DNA of 13,425 nt from SVEL01 sp045125245 (GTDB lineage Bacteria > Bacillota > Clostridia > Lachnospirales > Lachnospiraceae). The stretch spans positions 1-13,425 of the forward strand of contig JBGVNF010000071.1 in NCBI GenBank assembly GCA_045125245.1, in the 5' to 3' direction. The notes beneath the pieces were generated by a model. The model made no database searches and was not told the origin of the DNA. It saw only the letters and a program-made list of their open reading frames with translations. Below, piece after piece: positions 13,366-13,425 of the stretch (position 1 is the first letter of the stretch; each line of letters begins with the position of its first letter). The position numbers and the translations under genes were made by a program.

Positions 13366-13425
13366 ATGTACGAATCATATATTAATAAAATCGAAGATAT
13401 TGGTAAGCTTCGAAATCTAAAACCT
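13366..13425 (+). CDS. N-terminal start of an unidentified protein, cut by window end
   Basis: The ATG at 13366 is 5 bases after a strong ribosome site (atggaggt, 13353-13360). The frame is open for 20 codons to the window end (MYESYINKIEDIGKLRNLKP). The segment is helical and mixed in charge, without a signal peptide. Twenty residues are too few to name a family. The terminator and ribosome-site hairpin before it would suit a transposase or a tightly controlled gene. Confidence 0.6.
   Translation, partial: MYESYINKIEDIGKLRNLKP

Noticed and set aside
13160..13425. Retron (structured RNA followed by reverse transcriptase)
   Set aside because: The inverted repeat closing 13167-13254 recalls retron a1/a2 ends, but the RNA is short, and the 20 visible residues of the protein show no reverse-transcriptase feature.

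Overview
The window looks like a core chromosomal stretch of an AT-rich, endospore-programme-bearing member of the Clostridia, most likely a Lachnospiraceae (Butyrivibrio/Pseudobutyrivibrio/Roseburia-like). The reasons are the AT-rich codon use, strong AGGAGG-type ribosome sites, a spoIIAA-spoIIAB-sigF operon, a DUF4364 gene and the order rho-rpmE-DUF1385-prmC-prfA. The genus call is inference.

Layout. Bases 1-847 hold the 3' part of a FapA/DUF342 gene, closed by a terminator. Bases 944-3802 hold a tightly coupled set: folC, an unrecognised 47-codon gene that overlaps folC, and a zinc-ribbon/TPR membrane protein that starts on the stop codon of the 47-codon gene. After a terminator comes the forespore sigma-F switch (anti-anti-sigma SpoIIAA, anti-sigma kinase SpoIIAB, sigma F), followed by engB (ribosome-assembly GTPase) and a bidirectional terminator. 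A two-gene minus-strand operon (radical SAM protein, then DUF4364) converges on it. A 224-base divergent region separates it from rho. Then come rpmE (zinc-type L31), a DUF1385/YqhQ membrane protein, prmC and prfA, ending at a very strong terminator at 12980-13022. PrmC methylates the GGQ glutamine of the RF1 encoded next to it.

The last 400 bases (13024-13425) are different. No long gene is present until a truncated start at 13366. In between lie a candidate 22-codon ORF with a strong ribosome site, a promoter-like pair, a GC-rich hairpin with a T-run, a possible closed RNA domain (13167-13254), a second terminator (13278-13303), and a perfect 10-bp inverted repeat that would bury the ribosome site of the truncated gene. 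A terminator followed by a ribosome-site-masking hairpin is known from leaders of regulated genes and from insertion sequences that silence outside transcription. The window ends before the gene can be identified. This is the least explained and most interesting part.

Other points of interest: the coupled 47-aa protein; three near-identical 12-residue repeats inserted in Rho; a perfect 12-bp dyad containing TATAAT upstream of DUF1385; and an odd translation start region for sigF. No rRNA, tRNA, CRISPR array or complete mobile element was seen.
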